A DNA stretch of 36,472 bases from Lachnospiraceae bacterium NK4A144 (GCA_000424365.1 AUJT01000031.1:5813-42284), one strand, 5' to 3'. Positions 11,340-20,184 are shown, numbered from the stretch's first letter. The notes: generated from the sequence alone by a model not told the origin. Translations and numbers: made by a program.

Positions 11340-12428
11340 ATGGATAGAAATACAGCAAAGAAACAGATACTGAAATTATATTTTACGGATGGTGCAGGAG
11401 CGCTGATGTTTGCCAGTGCTTCATGGGTCGCGTTACTTGCGGCACGTGGTTTTTCAACCGTTGAAATAGGACTTTTAGAGAGCATTTTTCACCTGACAAG
11501 TATGATCTGTGAAGTACCATCAGGTGTTGTTGCAGATGTATTTGGCAGAAAGAAGACCATGGTCGGCAGCACCGTGATGTCCGTTATCACATCGTTTATG
11601 ATGATCTTTACAGATTCCTTTGCAATGATAGCGGTTACGATGATGTTTTGTGCTTTGAGTTATAATCTCGCATCAGGAACAAGGGAGGCACTGGCGTATG
11701 ACAGTCTGAAAGAAGCAGGTGCAGAGGACGAGTACGATAAATTTGCATCAAATGATATGATCATATACAGCATTGCACATTCTGCTGCTACGATGCTTGC
11801 AGGTGCCGCACTTCTGCTTGGTTATAAAAGAGCATACTTTATTGATGCATTTATAGGTATCATAGCGGTTATCATGGCATTATCGCTAACAGAAGTAAAA
11901 ACAGAGCTAAATCAAAAATCAGACGTTAAAGAAAGATTTAGAGAAGTTATTTTTGAAAGCCTGCTTTTTATTAAAGAAAACCAAAAAGCCAGATTGATGA
12001 TCATTTTTAACGCATTAATAGGTGCAGTTTCTATACTTATCCTTTTCTTTTTACAGGCGAAGCTTCCTGAGATGGGCTTAAATAAAGCTTTACTCGGTCC
12101 GGCTCTTTTTGTGATGGGGCTTGGATCAGTAGTCGGTGCCAAAGTCATTGAACTTTTTAATAACGTCAGATATCGAAAGATCGCTATGTTAAGCCTGCTG
12201 GGAATAGCTGTTGCATTGGCGACAGTATTCTCCGGAAATTACCTGTTTGTAATTGTTGGTGGATTTGTCGGTGCGGTTACCGATAATTTTCTGGAGATCA
12301 GAACGGATGTAGCATTAAATAACATGATCCCTTCTGACCAGAGAGCAACACTCATGTCCATAAATTCATTCACGTTTTCTGTCGTTATGATCGTGATGTC
12401 TCCGGTATTTGGATGGATTTTTGCTTAA
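11340..12428 (+). CDS. MFS transporter, probably a drug exporter, C-terminally short
   Basis: 362 residues. Motif A of the major facilitator superfamily is clear (SGVVADVFGRKK, about 60-71). Eleven hydrophobic segments can be counted, the last being FTFSVVMIVMSPVFGWIF immediately before the stop; the canonical twelfth helix is absent, and 12-helix relatives are nearer 400 residues. Its stop codon overlaps the stop of the convergent MATE gene by 4 bp, so the end may have been lost by a deletion joining the two. Start ATG uses the masked AAGGAG described at 11295. Substrate unknown. Confidence 0.75.
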   Translation: MDRNTAKKQILKLYFTDGAGALMFASASWVALLAARGFSTVEIGLLESIFHLTSMICEVPSGVVADVFGRKKTMVGSTVMSVITSFMMIFTDSFAMIAVTMMFCALSYNLASGTREALAYDSLKEAGAEDEYDKFASNDMIIYSIAHSAATMLAGAALLLGYKRAYFIDAFIGIIAVIMALSLTEVKTELNQKSDVKERFREVIFESLLFIKENQKARLMIIFNALIGAVSILILFFLQAKLPEMGLNKALLGPALFVMGLGSVVGAKVIELFNNVRYRKIAMLSLLGIAVALATVFSGNYLFVIVGGFVGAVTDNFLEIRTDVALNNMIPSDQRATLMSINSFTFSVVMIVMSPVFGWIFA

Positions 12429-13783
12429 ACAGTTTTCTTATGATTCCAACGGATTAAGAAATATGCTACCTCAAGTACGCAGCAGCTCATCCAGCCTACA
12501 GGATAGCCAAAACCTACAAGTGTAGGAGTGTTTGAGACATAATGTGTGACGAAGAACAGGTAGACCTGTCTGATCGCTACAAAACTCGCCAGCATGATGA
12601 TCATGGGAACGGTGGAGTCACCGCGGCCTCTAAGTGCCCCTGCAAGTACATGATTTACGCAGTTAAACATCAGGAAGTACACATTCAAGCGGATAAACAG
12701 AGAGCCAAAGGCGATAACATTTTCATCGGCTGTAAAAAGTCTGGTTACAGCTGATGAAAAGATCCAGATAAGTGATGCGATCACAAATGTTATCCCAATA
12801 GACAGAAGGACAGAAATCTTAGTACCGTCATTAGATCTCTTAATCTTTCCGGCACCGATATTCTGACTTACAAAAGTTGTAGATGCCATCGCCATGCTGT
12901 TCATCGGCAGCAGTATGAACTGATCGAGCTTATTGTAGCAGCTCCAGCCAGCCATGCAGACAGAGCCGAAATAATTGACATAAGACTGCACAAATATATT
13001 TGAAAAAGCAGTGATCACAGACTGGATAGCAGCCGGGAGTCCTACAGCAAATATTTTTGAAAGTGTAGGGAAATCAATTTTCAGATCATGCAGGGTCAGG
13101 CGATAAACATCATCGCTTCGCGTTAAGAGCAGGAGTGTAAGTATCGCAGATATAAACTGGGAAATGATCGTAGCATAAGCAACACCCTCGATACCCATAT
13201 GGAAACCCGGTACAAATAGCAGATCGAGGATGATATTTAGAAAACTTGTGAGTATAAGAAAGAAAAGCGGACGTCTGGTGTCGCCCACAGCCCGAAGTAT
13301 GCCGCTTCCCATGTTGTAGATCAGAAGCCCGGAAATACCTGCAAAGTAGATGGTAAGATAGGTGGTTGCTTCACCGAATACGTCTTCCGGAGTATCCATA
13401 AATCTGAGCATGGGACCAACACCTAGTATAAAAGCGATCGTAAAAAGAACACAGAAAACAAAGGTTGCAGCCATCGTTGTTTCTACAGCGGTATGCAGCC
13501 TTTTTAAGTCTTTGGCGCCAAAATAGCGACCGATTATCACACCTGCGCCTACTGAAAATCCATTAAAGAAAAATACAGCCATATTTGTGATCATGGTTGT
13601 GGAACCTACGGCTGCGAGCGCTTCTGTACCTACAAAATTTCCAACGACTATAGAATCAACCGTGTTGTACAGCATTTGGAAAATATTTCCAAACATAAGC
13701 GGAAGAGCAAACATTATAAGCTGACGGACAATGTTTCCGTCAGTCATATCCTTTGTAGTTGTTTTACGTATTCTGTCATTCAT
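12425..13783 (-). CDS. MATE family multidrug efflux transporter
   Basis: 452 residues with twelve hydrophobic segments in two similar halves, the normal size of MatE proteins (NorM/DinF superfamily). The N-terminal hallmark is MTDGNIVRQLIMFALPLMFG followed by QMLYNTVDSIVVGNFVG, and the second half contains GLPAAIQSVITAFSNIFVQS. It exports cationic drugs or metabolites in exchange for Na+ or H+. Start ATG follows AAGGGGC. It is convergent with the MFS gene with no room for a terminator between them. Confidence 0.92.
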   Translation of the reverse strand: MNDRIRKTTTKDMTDGNIVRQLIMFALPLMFGNIFQMLYNTVDSIVVGNFVGTEALAAVGSTTMITNMAVFFFNGFSVGAGVIIGRYFGAKDLKRLHTAVETTMAATFVFCVLFTIAFILGVGPMLRFMDTPEDVFGEATTYLTIYFAGISGLLIYNMGSGILRAVGDTRRPLFFLILTSFLNIILDLLFVPGFHMGIEGVAYATIISQFISAILTLLLLTRSDDVYRLTLHDLKIDFPTLSKIFAVGLPAAIQSVITAFSNIFVQSYVNYFGSVCMAGWSCYNKLDQFILLPMNSMAMASTTFVSQNIGAGKIKRSNDGTKISVLLSIGITFVIASLIWIFSSAVTRLFTADENVIAFGSLFIRLNVYFLMFNCVNHVLAGALRGRGDSTVPMIIMLASFVAIRQVYLFFVTHYVSNTPTLVGFGYPVGWMSCCVLEVAYFLIRWNHKKTV

Positions 13784-13926
13784 CTAAAACGCCCCTTAAA
13801 AAGATAGTAATATCATCATATATATCGAATAAAGACAAATGAATATGATATACCTTTAGCGTTATTATTTCTATTGTTTTATAAGAAAATCACCCTGCCT
13901 ATCCGATAAATCAAAAGAGGGATTAT

Positions 13927-14784
13927 ATGTCCTTAAGTGGGGTAACGCGTATGTTGAAAAAAATATTTGAAGAATTACTGATTGCTGTTGGTGTAGCGAT
14001 AATTTTGGCGGCAGGCGGAGTGATCTGTCTTACGGGTTATAAACTTATAAGTGATCCGCTGGTTAAATCACCGGAGGAAGTGCAGGAATTACGAAGTAAA
14101 GCAAAGGCGGAATCAGGGGAACTCGGCGAAGATATATCTAATGCTGTGCAAAGTGTTCAAAACGAAGATAACACCGATTACTCTGCAGCACTTCAGGCGG
14201 CAGCCATAGTGGAGAATGCGCAAAATACGCAGGATCAGCAGCAAGAAAATGTGCAGCAGTCTGACGTAACACAGGGCGAAGAAGCTGCTGTGATCTCAGA
14301 CACAGGCTCATCTGACGGAGCGCAGGGGGAATCAGTTGCTGCTGGAAGTGTTGTGTCTGTTTATGGGCTTAAATTTAAGCTTCCGGATACATATACCTGG
14401 AGATTTAATCTGGGCGGAAACGGATATTATTTCAGACCGGATGAAAATACCTACAGTCCTATACTTGCTTTTCATTCAGTTTCAAGCGGAGATAAAGAGA
14501 TAAATGACAGTACAGCGCAGGAGATCATGCAGAAAAGGATCGAGATGCTGAAATCCCAACTCGATGAGGGGTGGGAGATTGATCAGGATGAAAGCGCTGT
14601 TTATAATGGACTCTCCGGATGGAAGTTTGTTTCCCACGGAAATGAAAACGGAAAAGATCAGAAGTCTGCAGTCATATTGCTATACAATCCAACAGATCAG
14701 GCGATAGCCGAGATCGATCTGTCCTGTGATACAGGCGATTTTGATTCGCGGATGAACGAGATAAATGACATGCTCAACTCATAA
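13927..14784 (+). CDS. membrane-anchored extracytoplasmic protein of unknown function
   Basis: 285 residues, not recognised. One N-terminal membrane helix (about 16-37, LLIAVGVAIILAAGGVICLT) is followed by a Gln/Glu/Ser/Ala-rich low-complexity linker (about 50-145, with runs such as QDQQQENVQQ) and a folded C-terminal domain (about 147-285) rich in aromatic residues (LPDTYTWRFNLGGNGYYFRP). This suggests a tethered outside-facing domain. ATG 13927 has AGAGGG upstream; an alternative start at 13951 (MLKKIFEELL) would still keep the helix. No operon partner. Confidence 0.7.
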   Translation: MSLSGVTRMLKKIFEELLIAVGVAIILAAGGVICLTGYKLISDPLVKSPEEVQELRSKAKAESGELGEDISNAVQSVQNEDNTDYSAALQAAAIVENAQNTQDQQQENVQQSDVTQGEEAAVISDTGSSDGAQGESVAAGSVVSVYGLKFKLPDTYTWRFNLGGNGYYFRPDENTYSPILAFHSVSSGDKEINDSTAQEIMQKRIEMLKSQLDEGWEIDQDESAVYNGLSGWKFVSHGNENGKDQKSAVILLYNPTDQAIAEIDLSCDTGDFDSRMNEINDMLNS

Positions 14785-14849
14785 AAAGTCACTAAAAAAT
14801 CTCCAAAATGAATACGATTTTGTCAATGGTTTTTGTGAGAAACTACACA

Positions 14850-14855
14850 TATAAT
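14850..14855 (+). promoter_or_regulatory. -10 element for the aldo/keto reductase gene
   Basis: A perfect TATAAT 65 bp before the start codon. The best -35 at 17 bp is a weak TGGTTT, so the promoter may need an activator. Confidence 0.3.
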
Positions 14856-14919
14856 CAAAACATGGCTCGTTATATCACACTATTTCTAAACGATTACTAA
14901 ATGGTAGGAGAATGAAACT

Positions 14920-16047
14920 ATGGCTGACAGAGTATTTCCCGAGATGAAAAAAAATTTTGGTTTTGGCATGATGCGTCTGCCGATGAATGGAGAAGCAGTT
15001 GATACAGAACAGGTATCAAAGATGGTGGATCTTTTTATTGAGAATGGATTTAACTATTTTGATACAGCCCATGGATACATAAACGGTTTATCAGAGCTTG
15101 CAGTTCGCGAGTGCCTGTCATCAAGACATGACCGGAGCGAATACCTTCTTACCAATAAGCTCACCGGAGAATATTTCAAAAAAGAAGAGGATATACGTCC
15201 TTTCTTTGAGACACAGCTGAAAGCCTGTGGAGTAGATTACTTTGATTTTTATCTGATGCACGCTCAGAATGCACATCTATTTAAGAAATTTAAGGAGTGC
15301 AGGGCGTATGAAACAGCGTTTGATCTAAAGAAAGAGGGGAAAGTAAAACACGTAGGAATCTCTTTCCATGATCAGGCATCTGTATTGGATCAGATCCTTA
15401 CAGAATATCCTGAGATCGAGATAGTTCAGATACAGTTTAACTATGTGGACTATGAGGATGAATCGGTTCAGTCACGTAAAGTATACGAGGTTGCCAGAAA
15501 ACATGGCAAGCCGCTCCTTGTCATGGAACCTGTTAAGGGCGGAAGCCTAGTTAATCTGCCGGATGACGCAAAGAAAATACTCGATGAGCTGAATGGCGGC
15601 TCCTATGCGAGTTATGCTGTACGCTATGCAGCGTCCTTTGACGGAATGGAAATGGTACTGTCAGGCATGAGTAATCTCGAGCAAATGCAGGACAATATCA
15701 GCTATATGAAGGATTTTAAGCCGCTGGATCAGACAGAAATGGATGCGGTAAAGAAAGTCAGCGATGTATTTAATTCTTTGGGAATGATCCCATGTACATC
15801 CTGTCACTATTGCATAGAGGAAAACCACTGTCCGGTAAATATCCTGATCCCGAATATGTTTGACTGCATGAACAAAAAAATGATCTTTAAGACCTGGAAT
15901 CAGGATTTTTATTATAAAGAAGTGCTTACAGCATCAAACGGAAAAGCAAGCGACTGCATTAAGTGCGGCGGCTGTGAGAGAGTATGCCCTCAGCACCTGG
16001 AGATCCGTGATCTGCTGGAAAAAGTTGCACAGGAATTTGAGAAATGA
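14920..16047 (+). CDS. aldo/keto reductase with C-terminal ferredoxin domain
   Basis: 375 residues. The N-terminal AKR barrel (about 1-280) has the MMRLPM opening, NYFDTAHGY with the catalytic Asp/Tyr, LTNKL with Lys, and YLMHAQN. The C-terminal extension holds cysteine clusters typical of the clostridial AKR-ferredoxin fusion family: PCTSCHYCIEENHCP (about 294-308) and DCIKCGGCERVCPQ (about 347-360), the latter a CxxCxxCxxxCP 4Fe-4S motif. It probably moves electrons between an Fe-S donor and an aldehyde/ketone or NAD(P). Start ATG follows TAGGAG. Its stop abuts that of the convergent gene at 16048 with zero spacing. Confidence 0.9.
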   Translation: MADRVFPEMKKNFGFGMMRLPMNGEAVDTEQVSKMVDLFIENGFNYFDTAHGYINGLSELAVRECLSSRHDRSEYLLTNKLTGEYFKKEEDIRPFFETQLKACGVDYFDFYLMHAQNAHLFKKFKECRAYETAFDLKKEGKVKHVGISFHDQASVLDQILTEYPEIEIVQIQFNYVDYEDESVQSRKVYEVARKHGKPLLVMEPVKGGSLVNLPDDAKKILDELNGGSYASYAVRYAASFDGMEMVLSGMSNLEQMQDNISYMKDFKPLDQTEMDAVKKVSDVFNSLGMIPCTSCHYCIEENHCPVNILIPNMFDCMNKKMIFKTWNQDFYYKEVLTASNGKASDCIKCGGCERVCPQHLEIRDLLEKVAQEFEK

Positions 16048-17100
16048 TCAAGCCTTTATAAGCTTTATTTTAGTGGTATATTCGGCTTTGCCGTATTTTA
16101 TGGTAAGGGTAACATTTCCCTTTTTCTTTTTGGCGGTAATGTTACCCTTTGAATCAACAACAAGCCTGCTTTCGTCTGATGATGTTACGGAATCAGGCTT
16201 GTTTTTCATCTCATCAGCGTTTATAACGATCTCATTAAAGGCAAGAGTTTCGCCCTTTTCAATTTCGATATCTTCCTCAATTTCAGGCTTTTCCACTTTT
16301 ATCTCGCATGTACCGATGACTGCTTTCTTCTTTTTGACAGTGATAGTCGCATCACCGGGATTTTTGCAGTTAAGTTTTCCCTTATTGACTTTTACGATAT
16401 CAGGATCAGAGGATTTATAGCTTACTTCGGTATTCTTAGGGATCTTTATGATAGATGAAACTGCGATCCCATTGTCTCCGGCTACATAAGTTTTGCTTTT
16501 GCACTGGCTGCTCTGATAGTACTCAGGAAATCCTACCGATGAGATATCCATGTTGAAGAGCTGTTGGAGAGTGTCTTCGAAGTAATTAAAACGATTTTCC
16601 TCATTGGTCTTTGCATAATAGGCAAGATCCTTTTTGGTCTCGTTTGTTTCATTTACATCAACGGTATAGCTGATGGCATCACCCTTGTGATATGTTCCGG
16701 GATTTTTGATCTTTCCGCTTATGGATGCGACTCTTCCATAAATCCTGGGATTATAGTAGGTATCGATCAGACTCCCTTTTTCTGTGTTAAATCGCATACC
16801 GGAAGTACTGATTATGGATTTTCCGTCAGAGTCAACGATCGTCAGCCGGTAATTAAGTATATTAGACTTAGAAATATAAATAAGCTGAGTTGTGTATCCG
16901 TGATTATTGTGCTTATCCCAGTTACAGGTCACATACTTATTTCCGCCGGAAGTAGATTTTCCCTTTTTCTTAACATATTTTACGATAGTGGAGATATTGC
17001 TTTTGGCGTCAGACCCTTCTTTAGCCATTGTTGGGCAGACCATAAGGAATACCATTACGAGTGTCAGTATAAAACAAGTTATTTTTTTGATATTTTTCAT
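16048..17100 (-). CDS. secreted protein with bacterial Ig-like (Big2-type) domains
   Basis: 350 residues from ATG 17100; a GTG 9 bp upstream is too close to AGGGAG. The N-terminus MKNIKKITCFILTLVMVFLM with CPTMAKEG is a signal peptide with cleavage after TMA. Residues about 30-190 are a unique region with no recognised fold. The C-terminal 150 residues carry two Ig-like repeats of the Big2 style (KSSDPDIVKVNKGKLNCKNP with GDATITVK; SSDESRLVVDSKGNITAKKK with GNVTLTIK). Likely a cell-surface or extracellular protein. The leader can fold into a hairpin (17109-17142) whose 3' arm on this strand contains the ribosome binding site. Confidence 0.75.
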   Translation of the reverse strand: MKNIKKITCFILTLVMVFLMVCPTMAKEGSDAKSNISTIVKYVKKKGKSTSGGNKYVTCNWDKHNNHGYTTQLIYISKSNILNYRLTIVDSDGKSIISTSGMRFNTEKGSLIDTYYNPRIYGRVASISGKIKNPGTYHKGDAISYTVDVNETNETKKDLAYYAKTNEENRFNYFEDTLQQLFNMDISSVGFPEYYQSSQCKSKTYVAGDNGIAVSSIIKIPKNTEVSYKSSDPDIVKVNKGKLNCKNPGDATITVKKKKAVIGTCEIKVEKPEIEEDIEIEKGETLAFNEIVINADEMKNKPDSVTSSDESRLVVDSKGNITAKKKKGNVTLTIKYGKAEYTTKIKLIKA

Positions 17101-17108
17101 GTTTTGCA

Positions 17109-17147
17109 CGCTCCCTTAAGATAATTATACCTTAAGAGAGCGTTTTT
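17109..17147 (+). terminator. hairpin with U-tract on the plus strand; masks the minus-strand ribosome site
   Basis: CGCTCCCTTAAG (17109-17120) pairs with CTTAAGAGAGCG (17131-17142) with one mismatch, followed by TTTTT on the plus strand. On plus it would stop transcripts coming from the aldo/keto reductase gene. On minus the 3' arm holds AAGGGAG, the Shine-Dalgarno of the secreted-protein gene. Confidence 0.5.
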
Positions 17148-17197
17148 GCGAACAGTATTGTTCTAATTTTTGAACATGTGTACAAAAAAAAGACTTT

Positions 17198-19024
17198 TTA
17201 CTCAACTGTAACGGATTTTGCCAGATTTCTCGGCTTATCCGGATCGATTCCCTTACCTGTAGAAGTGTAGTAAGCGAGCATCTGACAGATAACTATAACT
17301 TCAAATACAGTAAATTCATCCGGTACATCCGGGATATGGAAATGAACATCGCAAATAGAAGGATCGGTAACCTCAGGGTCCTTACTGATAAGGATAACGT
17401 AAGCTCCACGGGCTTCTGTTTCGCGGATATTTGAAATTACTTTACTGTAAACATTGCTCTGTGATGCGATGGCGATAACAGGGACACCTTCTTCAACAAG
17501 AGAAATGGTTCCGTGCTTAAGCTCGCCTGCTGCATACGCCTCAGCATGAATATAGGAGATTTCCTTAAGCTTTAAGGAGCCTTCCATTGCGATCTGATAG
17601 TCAAGACCACGACCGATAAAGAAAGCATCTGTTGCATTGACCATACGCTTTGTAAGACCTGCAACTCTGTCTTCGTAGCCAAGCATTGTCTTTATCATGT
17701 TCGGAACAGTCTTCAATGTTTCGATAAACTCCTTGGCACGGGGTTCTGAAGCCTTTCCGGAAACCAGACCGAGCTTGATGGCAATGAGATAAAATGCTGC
17801 AACCTGAGAAGTATAAGCCTTGGTAGATGCAACGGCTATTTCCGGACCTGCATGTGTATAGAGCACATAGTTACTTTCTCTTGCTATAGAAGAACCCTTA
17901 ACATTTACGATAGAAAGAGTCTTTTTTGTATATTCGCTTGCAAGGCGGAGAGCTGCCAGAGTATCTATGGTCTCGCCGGACTGAGAGCAAACGATGACAA
18001 GAGAATTTTCGTTGAGAACAGGTCTTTCATAACGGAATTCGGAAGCTACAGCGCAGGTAACCGGTATACCGAAGCGGTTTTTTATCATCTGTGCTCCGAC
18101 CATTCCTGCATAAAGCGCTGTACCGCAGGCAATTACAGTTATGTCTGATACGTTCTCAAAGAGAGAATCATCTATTCCGTCTACGGAAAAGTCCGGAAGA
18201 GAATCTTTTATACGAGGTGCTATTGTCTTCTCGATCGCTGAAGGCTGTTCATGGATCTCTTTCAGCATATAGTGAGCGTAGCCTTCTTTTTCGGCTGCAT
18301 CCACATCCCAGTCTACAGTGAGGTACTCGGGCTCAACCGTATTTCCCTCAAGATCCTCCATTTCGATTCCATCATTACTGAGAGTAAGCAGATGATACTC
18401 GGGAACTACGAAATAGTTTTTCGTAAAATCAAGGAAAGCTGTGAGGTCAGATGCAATAAAGGATCCTGCATTCTCTGCAAAGGTTGCCACCATAGGACTG
18501 ACGTTTCTAATTGCGTATATCTTTCCCGGATCTTCTCTGAAAAGGATACAAAATGCGAAAGCGCCCTCCATCTCATTTACAGCTGCCTTGAGAGCTTTCT
18601 TTGGATCGTTAAATTCATCGTATTTTTTATTAATGAGAGCTGCTGCAACCTCTGTATCTGTCTGAGACTTAAGCTGCGGCGCCAGATTATACTTAGCGAT
18701 AAGTTCTTTATAGTTTTCAATGATGCCGTTATGGATCAGTGCAACACGACCAACCCTGTGAGGATGAGCATTTGTAGTAGAAACTCCACCGTGTGTAGCC
18801 CAACGGGTGTGTCCTATTCCGCAATGGCTTTCGTTGTCATCATCGCATACTGCACGAAGGTCGCTTACCTTTCCGGCGGTTTTTCTGATAGAAATATGAT
18901 TGCTGTCATCTCTGAAATAAGCGATTCCTGCACTGTCATATCCTCGATATTCCAAGCGCTGAAGTCCGTTTAACAGAATGTCCTGCACGTGGTGAGAACC
19001 TGTAAATCCGATAATTCCACACAT
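17198..19024 (-). CDS. glmS: glutamine--fructose-6-phosphate aminotransferase (isomerizing)
   Basis: Makes glucosamine-6-phosphate from fructose-6-phosphate and glutamine, the entry to cell-wall amino sugars. I place the start at ATG 19024, giving MCGIIGF: removal of Met exposes the catalytic Cys nucleophile of the Ntn amidotransferase; the frame upstream (ATG 19042) would bury it. GGAGGT precedes it by 10 bp. 608 residues. The glutaminase domain (1-230) contains RWATHGGVSTTNAHPH. Two SIS isomerase domains follow (CGTALYAGMVGA, SQSGETIDTLAALR) and the end PDKPRNLAKSVTVE is canonical. Transcribed toward the secreted-protein gene. Confidence 0.97.
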   Translation of the reverse strand: MCGIIGFTGSHHVQDILLNGLQRLEYRGYDSAGIAYFRDDSNHISIRKTAGKVSDLRAVCDDDNESHCGIGHTRWATHGGVSTTNAHPHRVGRVALIHNGIIENYKELIAKYNLAPQLKSQTDTEVAAALINKKYDEFNDPKKALKAAVNEMEGAFAFCILFREDPGKIYAIRNVSPMVATFAENAGSFIASDLTAFLDFTKNYFVVPEYHLLTLSNDGIEMEDLEGNTVEPEYLTVDWDVDAAEKEGYAHYMLKEIHEQPSAIEKTIAPRIKDSLPDFSVDGIDDSLFENVSDITVIACGTALYAGMVGAQMIKNRFGIPVTCAVASEFRYERPVLNENSLVIVCSQSGETIDTLAALRLASEYTKKTLSIVNVKGSSIARESNYVLYTHAGPEIAVASTKAYTSQVAAFYLIAIKLGLVSGKASEPRAKEFIETLKTVPNMIKTMLGYEDRVAGLTKRMVNATDAFFIGRGLDYQIAMEGSLKLKEISYIHAEAYAAGELKHGTISLVEEGVPVIAIASQSNVYSKVISNIRETEARGAYVILISKDPEVTDPSICDVHFHIPDVPDEFTVFEVIVICQMLAYYTSTGKGIDPDKPRNLAKSVTVE

Positions 19025-19094
19025 TGTCTGGTTTACCTCCATTAGTTAGAGTTGCTTGTTATGCTGACCGTATTTTACCCCAAATTAATATATG

Positions 19095-19147
19095 ATGACA
19101 GGGTCAAAAGTAAAAAATCCGATTGAGCTTGCTCAAAAAGGATTTTT
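19095..19147 (-). repeat. MITE-like repeat family A, diverged end
   Basis: On the plus strand it reads ATGACAGGGTCAAAAG, the family A terminal repeat, followed by ATCCGATTG-AGCTTGCTCAA and AGGATT, matching the complement of the ends at 95 and 24839. The internal hairpin TTGTGC/GCACAA is replaced by TTGAGC/GCTCAA, so both arms changed together. With its U-rich tail it could also act as a terminator (ATCC...GGATTTTTT). It lies between glmS and the HPr-like gene. Confidence 0.6.
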
Positions 19148-19200
19148 TATTTTTGTACTTGCATATAAGAAGGTTTGTGATAAAGTATTGGGGTATGTGC

Positions 19201-19224
19201 GTTACAGATTGCACGTAAACGGAA
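19201..19224 (+). repeat. degenerate left arm of hairpin repeat family B
   Basis: GTTACAGATTGCACGTAAAC plus GGA resembles the family B arm at 23326 and 36022 (GTWACAGTTCAYACGTAAAC plus GGAG). The matching right arm is decayed. It supplies part of the leader of the HPr-like gene. Confidence 0.4.
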
Positions 19225-19256
19225 CATTTATTAGGATTTATAGGAGTTTTACGGAC

Positions 19257-19505
19257 ATGAAGAAGCAGGTAAAAGTGCATCTTAAAGACGAGAAACATAT
19301 TAAGGACTTTTTTAATCTGAATTCTAAAACAGAATGTGATATTGATGTTGAGAAAGATCACAGCTTCATAGATGGAAAATCCCTTTTAGGTGTTATGTCC
19401 ATGAATCTTTCAATGCCTCTTAAGATTTTTATCCATGGTGAAGATGACGAGATCGATCAGCTTGTTGATGAATACGCAAATAACGATCTGATCGCAGAGA
19501 TCTGA
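19257..19505 (+). CDS. HPr-like protein lacking the phosphorylatable histidine site
   Basis: 82 residues from ATG 19257, 10 bp after AGGAG; an upstream open stretch to 19092 reads through repeat sequence and is not credible. Residues 27-70 match the second half of HPr: CDIDVEKDHSFIDGKSLLGV plus MSMNL, corresponding to the NaKSIMGVMSL segment of HPr that contains Ser46. The N-terminal half reads KDEKHIKDFF where HPr has its GLHARPA loop, so the EI-phosphorylated His15 motif is not present. It is therefore probably not a sugar phosphocarrier; a Crh-like regulatory role is possible. It is followed by a GNAT gene 19 bp downstream. Confidence 0.65.
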   Translation: MKKQVKVHLKDEKHIKDFFNLNSKTECDIDVEKDHSFIDGKSLLGVMSMNLSMPLKIFIHGEDDEIDQLVDEYANNDLIAEI

Positions 19506-19524
19506 TCGGAGTTACAGTAAAAAA

Positions 19525-20124
19525 ATGGCAAATGAGATCAGAATAAGACAGGCAACTGTTGCTGACACGGCAGAATTACTGAAGATCTATGATCATTATG
19601 TAAAAAACACTGCCATAACATTTGAATACGATACACCTTCTCTTGAGGAGTTTTCCGGCAGGATATCATCGATCTCAAAAAAATATCCTTATATTCTTGC
19701 TGAGAGAAATGGAGAAATACTGGGATACTCTTACATAAGAAGTTTTGGCGGAAGAATGGCTTATGACTGCTCTGCTGAGACCACAATCTATCTGAAACCT
19801 GAGATCAGGAGAAATGGTGCAGGCAGACGACTCTATGAAGCGATAGAGGACATAGCGAAAAAGCAGGGAATACTTAATCTCTACGCCTGTATCGGTTATC
19901 CTAACGGTGAGGATGATGAATATCTGACACGAAACAGTGCAGAGTTTCATGAGCATATGGGATATCATCTGGTAGGTACCTTTACCAAATGCGGAAATAA
20001 ATTTGGACGATGGTACGATATGATCTGGATGGAAAAGATGATAGGAGCTCACGATGGTTCCAGTATCCCGCCGATCAGGTCTGTTGATCAGATCATTTCT
20101 GAGATCGATTTTGAAAAATATTAA
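19525..20124 (+). CDS. GNAT N-acetyltransferase (phosphinothricin acetyltransferase-like)
   Basis: 199 residues, slightly longer than the 165-180 of Pat/Bar proteins because of a C-terminal tail (about 175-199). It begins IRIRQATVADTAELLKIYDH and shows NTAITFEYDTPSLEEF, the acetyl-CoA binding segment LKPEIRRNGAGRRLYEAIE (R/Q-x-x-G-x-G/A) and FHEHMGYHLVGTFTKCGNKF followed by GRWYDMIWME. The family acetylates small amines such as phosphinothricin or methionine sulfone. Probably co-transcribed with the HPr-like gene, ending at the strong terminator at 20128. Confidence 0.88.
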   Translation: MANEIRIRQATVADTAELLKIYDHYVKNTAITFEYDTPSLEEFSGRISSISKKYPYILAERNGEILGYSYIRSFGGRMAYDCSAETTIYLKPEIRRNGAGRRLYEAIEDIAKKQGILNLYACIGYPNGEDDEYLTRNSAEFHEHMGYHLVGTFTKCGNKFGRWYDMIWMEKMIGAHDGSSIPPIRSVDQIISEIDFEKY

Positions 20125-20127
20125 AAA

Positions 20128-20169
20128 ATGACGTTGTGCCGAATTAATAAACTGCACAACGTCATTTTT
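20128..20169. terminator. bidirectional intrinsic terminator
   Basis: ATGACGTTGTGC (20128-20139) and GCACAACGTCAT (20153-20164) form a perfect 12-bp stem with AAAAA before and TTTTT after. It ends both the acetyltransferase gene (plus) and the HD-GYP gene (minus). Confidence 0.92.
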
Positions 20170-20184
20170 CGTTTGTTTAATTTC

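Noticed and set aside
18251-18973. 240-codon frame antisense to glmS
   Set aside because: Shadow of glmS; no ribosome site or recognisable motif.
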